IMG/VR virus record: IMGVR_UViG_3300028829_002197
Coordinates: 1 to 46,231 of that record
DNA length: 46,231 nt
Origin: a virus
Strand: one strand, 5' to 3'
Below are positions 42,529 to 46,231 of the stretch, one piece after another. Numbering within the stretch: the first letter of the stretch is position 1; each line of letters starts with the position of its first letter. A program made the translations under genes and the position numbers. A model generated the notes under the pieces. It was not told the origin of the DNA and searched no databases. It saw nothing but the letters and a program-made list of their open reading frames with translations.

Positions 42529-42821
42529 TGTTAGGATTTACTCAGTATCTTTCTGAAGGTATCAAACTTAAATTGATTCGTGGTAAAGGACAAGATGTTC
42601 TTAAAATGTGGGATACTAAGGAAAAGAGTTGGGTAGAACTAAGAGGAAAATCCGATTTTGAGCGAAGATACGATCCAAAAGATCCATTACACAAAGCAAT
42701 TGCTGCTCTTGGCAAGTCAGCTAATATTTCTGATTTTGTTAACGGAGATGAAGTCAGTATTAACCCGAACCACCCAGATGGTAAAAAGGCATTTAAAATA
42801 ATAAAAGGTTTGATGAAATGA
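42528..42821 (+). CDS. Small protein with capsid-targeting-like leader
   Basis: A 97-residue protein beginning MLGFTQYLSEG, close to the leader of the neighbouring genes, followed by a basic region and a helical C-terminus (HPDGKKAFKIIKGLMK). Cleavage after Glu10 would release a basic ~87-residue protein, similar in size to T4 internal proteins. It overlaps both neighbours by one to four bases. No family is recognised. The leader is the only functional hint. Confidence 0.55.
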   Translation: MLGFTQYLSEGIKLKLIRGKGQDVLKMWDTKEKSWVELRGKSDFERRYDPKDPLHKAIAALGKSANISDFVNGDEVSINPNHPDGKKAFKIIKGLMK

Positions 42822-43321
42822 AAACATTCAATCAATATATTCTTGAAAAAGAAATGCCAGAAATTTACTGCGATATGGATGAAGTCCTTTGTAATTTTAC
42901 AGGCGGATATACAGATACATTTAATAAAGACTTTGCATCAACTGATAAAGAAGAAAGATGGGAAGATATTAAATCCAAAAAAGATTTTTGGCATACCCTT
43001 CCATGGATGCCTGGTGCAGAAAAAATGTGGAGAATGTTAAACAAATATAATGCAAATATTTTATCTGCATATTCTAAGAGAGATTCAAACTCACAAAAAG
43101 GTAAAAGAACTTGGATTTCAAAAAATTTAAGATTGAACGGAAAGATACATCTGGTTCAAAGAGAAGATAAACAGAAATTTGCCACAACAAATGATAAACC
43201 GAATATTCTAATTGATGATTATCCTAAGAATATAAAAGAGTGGGAGGCAAAAGGTGGTATTGGTATTCGTCATATCAATCCAGCGAAGACTATGAGAGAA
43301 TTGGAGAAGTTATTGAAATGA
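42818..43321 (+). CDS. HAD-family phosphatase (5'(3')-deoxyribonucleotidase-like) with leader
   Basis: A 167-residue protein. After the leader MKTFNQYILEK comes a HAD motif I, CDMDEVLCNF (nucleophile Asp19, acid/base Asp21). Motif II is a Ser near 83 in ILSAYSK, motif III a Lys near 118, and motif IV IDDYPKNI with Asp133-Asp134. The pattern is that of NT5C-type nucleotidases, which remove phosphate from nucleoside monophosphates; T4 Pnkp uses a related fold as a 3'-phosphatase. Either a dNMP phosphatase or an end-healing phosphatase is possible. ATGA overlaps on both sides. Confidence 0.72.
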   Translation: MKTFNQYILEKEMPEIYCDMDEVLCNFTGGYTDTFNKDFASTDKEERWEDIKSKKDFWHTLPWMPGAEKMWRMLNKYNANILSAYSKRDSNSQKGKRTWISKNLRLNGKIHLVQREDKQKFATTNDKPNILIDDYPKNIKEWEAKGGIGIRHINPAKTMRELEKLLK

Positions 43322-43851
43322 AAACTTATAAACAGTTTCAAAATATAGAAGAAATGATATTATATCATAGACAGAACGAAATACCACTGATTGATAATGT
43401 CTTTCGTCTAGGTTCAAATAATTTTTATGAAACCTTTAAAGTTGCAAGAAGATTATACAAAGAAGATATGGTCGAGTTTGACATTTACGACATCGAAATG
43501 TTACAAACAGATATTGGTGATTGGGCGATGTTTGAGGAACAAGAATATGTTCCTTTAGACTGCCCCCTGATGGAAGAAGAAGATGTAGAATTGAATTCTC
43601 CAAAGAGGGGTGGTAAGAAAAAGTATTATGTATATGTTAAAAATGACAAAGGAAATGTAATTAAGATTTCCTTTGGGGATACAACAGGATTGACTGCAAA
43701 AATTAATGACCCAGAGGCAAGAAAGAGTTTTGTTGCAAGACATAATTGCGATCAGAAGAACGATAAAACAAAACCTGGCTATTGGGCGTGTAGACTTCCA
43801 AAGTATGCAAAACAACTTGGATTAAGTGGTGGTGGGAATTTTTTCTGGTAA
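43318..43851 (+). CDS. Protein with a conserved phage C-terminal domain (DUF5872-like) and leader
   Basis: A 177-residue protein. ATG 43318 overlaps the previous stop and gives MKTYKQFQNIEE, nearly the T4 IP leader (MKTYQEF...). After an acidic middle, the last ~80 residues read GGKKKYYVYVKNDKGNVIKI, SFGDTTG, KSFVARHNCDQKND and GYWACRLPKYAKQLGL. This is a domain I recall as recurrent in T4-like phages (DUF5872-type, assigned from memory), with two Cys and a His that could bind metal. A longer reading from 43240 is rejected because it would overlap the HAD gene heavily. Confidence 0.65.
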   Translation: MKTYKQFQNIEEMILYHRQNEIPLIDNVFRLGSNNFYETFKVARRLYKEDMVEFDIYDIEMLQTDIGDWAMFEEQEYVPLDCPLMEEEDVELNSPKRGGKKKYYVYVKNDKGNVIKISFGDTTGLTAKINDPEARKSFVARHNCDQKNDKTKPGYWACRLPKYAKQLGLSGGGNFFW

Positions 43852-43864
43852 GAGGTGACTTATA

Positions 43865-44143
43865 ATGGTTCCATATATTGAAGAGTATATTGATGAAAGA
43901 ACAGTAAAGAGAACATTTTCTGATGATGCCGATATAACTGATTTAGTATGGCACAGAGATAATGAAACTAGATTGGTTGAAATAGTACACTCTGATGACT
44001 GGCACTTTCAGTATGATGACGAATTTCCTTTTCCTCTTTTGAAAGGGATGATGTTAAAAATAAACAAAGGAGTTTTTCATAGAGTCATAAAAGGATATGA
44101 CTGTGGAAAATTAGAAATAAAAATTCATAGGTTTGACACATGA
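43865..44143 (+). CDS. Small His/Asp-rich protein, possibly cupin-like
   Basis: A 92-residue protein with an AGAGGTGA ribosome region upstream. The segment LVWHRDNETRLVEIVHSDDW and then FPLLKGMMLKINKGVFHRVI has short strands, a WHRD and a KGVFHRV turn, reminiscent of a single small cupin barrel in which His residues line a pocket. The match is only by pattern. Start/stop overlap with the next gene. Confidence 0.55.
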   Translation: MVPYIEEYIDERTVKRTFSDDADITDLVWHRDNETRLVEIVHSDDWHFQYDDEFPFPLLKGMMLKINKGVFHRVIKGYDCGKLEIKIHRFDT

Positions 44144-44526
44144 CACAAGACGATATAGATTTTGGTTTTACAGCAGTAGATGAAGAGGATCTTAGAGGAT
44201 TATCTGGTACATCTACACAGACCGAAGAGATGACTTCTCAGTTGGAGACTACGGGTGAGAGCGTAAAACTGTTAGAATATAAAATGGATAATCTTGCAGA
44301 CCGTCTTGGTAGTATGTTAGATGAAGTTTCTACAGTAAAAGAGTATTATGAAAACGAAAAAGTTATTGTAACAAATAAATTACAAGAGGTGGAGAATTTG
44401 ATTTTGCCACTTCTAAATAATTTAATGAAGAATAAAGACAAAGAGTATATTTACTGGCCCAACAGAGAGGCTATTATCAATCAACAGATTGAAAGAATCA
44501 CTAAAATTACAAGAGCAGGGTCATGA
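44140..44526 (+). CDS. Coiled-coil protein with C-terminal WPNR motif
   Basis: A 128-residue acidic protein. The middle (LEYKMDNLADRLGSMLDEVS, then VKEYYENEKVIVTNKLQEVE) is a coiled coil. The end has YIYWPNREAIINQQIERITK, a motif of proteins found in several T4-like and related phages. Function unknown. It precedes the nucleotidyltransferase gene with a four-base overlap. Confidence 0.6.
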   Translation: MTQDDIDFGFTAVDEEDLRGLSGTSTQTEEMTSQLETTGESVKLLEYKMDNLADRLGSMLDEVSTVKEYYENEKVIVTNKLQEVENLILPLLNNLMKNKDKEYIYWPNREAIINQQIERITKITRAGS

Positions 44527-46231
44527 AAGATACAGTAGTTTTTACATTTGGTAGGTTTAATCCTCCAACCACAGGACATGAAAAACTTATAGAAAAACTT
44601 GCATCGGTTGCCAAAAAAGAAGGCGCCGATTTTATGGTATTTCCTAGTCATTCGCAGAATGACAAGAAGGATCCTTTAGATCATAAAACTAAAGTTGGTT
44701 TTATGAAAAAAATGTTTCCAAAGTATTCTCGTAATATCATCTCTAATAGAAATGCAAAGACCGCATTTATGATTGCTCCTATGTTGTACGATATGGGTTA
44801 TAAGAGATGTATTATGGTCGTTGGCGGTGACAGAGTTACAGAATTTAAAACTACACTTAACAAATATAATGGTAAAAAAGGAAGTCATGGTTTCTATGAT
44901 TTCAAAGATGGAATTGAAGTAGTTTCTGCAGGAGAGCGTGATCCAGATGCTGAAGGTGTTGCTGGAATGTCCGCTTCTAAGATGAGAGCTGCAGCTGCTG
45001 CAAATGACTATGATAGTTTTAAAAATGGTTTGCCATCTTCCTTTGAAAAGTCCAATGGAAAAAAATTATTTGATGCTCTTAGAAAGGCAATGAATATAAG
45101 TGAAGAATTATCAGAGTTTCTTGAAGCAACCAATTCAGACTTTTCACGTTTTATTGAAACAGAATTTGTAGAGATTGTAGAAGATATTGAAGATGAAATG
45201 TTGATAGAATCTGTTTATAAAGAGTTGGATTTTAAAATTGGTATCGATGATGATTATGCAACGGTATATAAAAGAATATACAATAATGAAGAAGTATCTC
45301 AAAAACAAATAGACGATTTGGAAAAATTCGCAGATAGAATGCTTGCAAAATATGATATTGATGTTACATTTACAAGACATTTTGTTGATAGAATGAATGA
45401 TACTAGAAATGACCCAGAAATTAAAGTAGCGGAACTTCAAAAGTTTTTCAAAAAGATTCAGAAGAAAAAAGGTTCTCAGATCAAGGCGAACCCTGACATC
45501 GAAGCAGTTCTCAAAGACATGTCAACTAATTTAAATTTGCCTGTAGTCATCAACTACAAGGATGGTGAGTTTGAAGTTGTGCATAAAACAGTCATGCGTA
45601 AGAAAAACTTCTCTACATCAAGTAAAGAATTAAAATATGAAAGTCTTGAGGAGGCGAATTATCAAGTAGATATTGAAGGATTACCCACTTTTTATGTAGA
45701 TGCAAGTAGTGCTGGGGAAGTTAAAAACGGCCTACGCAAACTATTAAAAAATCCAAAGGTTATTAAAGATGTTGAGAAAGTGACAGATGGTGAAATTAAA
45801 AAAGATTTCCGTGACAGGATTACTGGAAAAGATGAAGGTGTATCTCGAGCTCAACAGGCTGCAATTGCAATCGCTAAAAAGAAATCTGGTAAGTACGACA
45901 AAGATGGTAATAAACTAGAAGATTGTTGGACTGGATTTAAACAAGTAGGAATGAAGAAGAAAAATGGTAAAGACGTTCCTAATTGTGTTCCAGAAGATTT
46001 TAAGATGAATCCAGAAAGAGAAAAGGATTTAGAAAATATTGCAAAAGATTTGCCAGATGATGATTTTAAGAAAAGATACGGTGATGAGTGGATGCAAGTT
46101 AAGATGGCAACTGCAATGAACATTCTGAAAAAGAAACTTGGTTATTCTACAGAAGATTTAGAAGAGATTGCATGTAACGAAGATGCAGAGATAAAAAGTT
46201 TTTCTCAATTTCTTTTTGAAAGAAAGACAAC
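44523..46231 (+). CDS. Modular protein: NMN adenylyltransferase-like domain plus repeated phage modules, 3' end cut
   Basis: The frame is open from ATG 44523 to the window end, at least 569 residues with no stop. Residues 1-170 form a cytidylyltransferase/NMNAT-like domain: TFGRFNPPTTGHEKL (TxGH at 16-19) and GMSASKMR. It is followed by IQ-free, Lys-rich modules: FTRHFVDRMNDTRNDPEI with VMRKKNFSTSS, then GLPTFYVDASSAGEVKNGLR, then AQQAAIAIAKKKSGKYDKDG with CWTGFKQVGMKKK and NCVPEDF. These modules resemble small internal phage proteins. Leader-like EELSEFLEA (194-202) and IKSFSQFLFE (557-566) occur inside. It may be cut into pieces by gp21. NAD-related synthesis is inferred. Confidence 0.65.
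   Translation, partial: MKDTVVFTFGRFNPPTTGHEKLIEKLASVAKKEGADFMVFPSHSQNDKKDPLDHKTKVGFMKKMFPKYSRNIISNRNAKTAFMIAPMLYDMGYKRCIMVVGGDRVTEFKTTLNKYNGKKGSHGFYDFKDGIEVVSAGERDPDAEGVAGMSASKMRAAAAANDYDSFKNGLPSSFEKSNGKKLFDALRKAMNISEELSEFLEATNSDFSRFIETEFVEIVEDIEDEMLIESVYKELDFKIGIDDDYATVYKRIYNNEEVSQKQIDDLEKFADRMLAKYDIDVTFTRHFVDRMNDTRNDPEIKVAELQKFFKKIQKKKGSQIKANPDIEAVLKDMSTNLNLPVVINYKDGEFEVVHKTVMRKKNFSTSSKELKYESLEEANYQVDIEGLPTFYVDASSAGEVKNGLRKLLKNPKVIKDVEKVTDGEIKKDFRDRITGKDEGVSRAQQAAIAIAKKKSGKYDKDGNKLEDCWTGFKQVGMKKKNGKDVPNCVPEDFKMNPEREKDLENIAKDLPDDDFKKRYGDEWMQVKMATAMNILKKKLGYSTEDLEEIACNEDAEIKSFSQFLFERKT

Noticed and set aside
43240-43317. Upstream ATG 43240 as start of the DUF5872-like gene
   Set aside because: It would overlap the HAD gene by about 80 bases and add residues unlike the leader; ATG 43318 gives the MKTYKQF start and an ATGA overlap.
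1-46231. tRNA genes, CRISPR arrays, insertion sequences, integrase or attachment sites
   Set aside because: Reading through the gaps gave no cloverleaf-like sequence, no regular repeat-spacer pattern and no transposase or integrase motifs. The gaps are all shorter than 150 bases.

Overview
The window is a 46.2 kb piece of a T4-like (myovirus-type) phage genome. It is AT-rich and every credible gene is on the + strand, with start/stop overlaps of a few bases throughout. Gene content and order are those of the T4 core as arranged in marine T4-like phages of cyanobacteria and of SAR11-type alphaproteobacteria: 13-14-15-16-17-18-19-20-(67/68-like)-21-22-23, a tube-fold protein, uvsY-uvsW-55-47-46, then 45-44-62-regA, and 43-uvsX-41. 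No photosynthesis gene is present here. The low GC and a set of accessory genes typical of marine phages (MoxR/CobS-like ATPase, Hsp20, MazG-like, 2OG-Fe(II) oxygenase) suggest a marine bacterial host. The host cannot be named from this sequence.

Layout. 1-2.8 kb: end of a fibre-type protein, a glycine-rich adhesin-like protein and a 53-residue ORF. 2.8-16.2 kb: neck, terminase, tail sheath and tube, portal, prohead core, protease, scaffold and major capsid genes. T4-type late promoters (TATAAATA) precede most transcription units, and a strong rho-independent terminator follows the capsid gene. The tail sheath gene is broken by an apparent one-base deletion near 7905. 16.2-24.6 kb: a tube-fold protein, recombination genes uvsY and uvsW, late sigma factor gp55, the gp46/47 nuclease, and two overlapping DNA methyltransferases. 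24.6-28.2 kb: a metallopeptidase-VWA protein and a MoxR/CobS-like AAA+ ATPase, each behind its own sigma70-like promoter. 28.2-38.3 kb: replication genes (clamp, clamp loader, RegA, polymerase, UvsX, gp41 helicase) mixed with small accessory genes. 38.3-46.2 kb: an accessory cluster behind a late-type promoter.

The most interesting signal is in the last part. Several adjacent products begin with a short segment of the form M-K-(S/T)-(F/Y)-x-x-(Y/F)-(L/I)-x-E. This resembles the capsid-targeting leader of T4 internal proteins, which the gp21 protease removes. The proteins that carry this leader, or lie directly beside them, look like a KxDG covalent nucleotidyltransferase (ligase-like), a P-loop kinase, a HAD phosphatase, a protein with a conserved phage domain of unknown function, and a long modular protein that starts with an NMN-adenylyltransferase-like domain. 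My working hypothesis is that the phage packs a nucleic-acid end-processing and nucleotide-metabolism set into its head and delivers it with the DNA. The leader pattern and the enzyme motifs are visible in the sequence; the packaging and the function are inferred.
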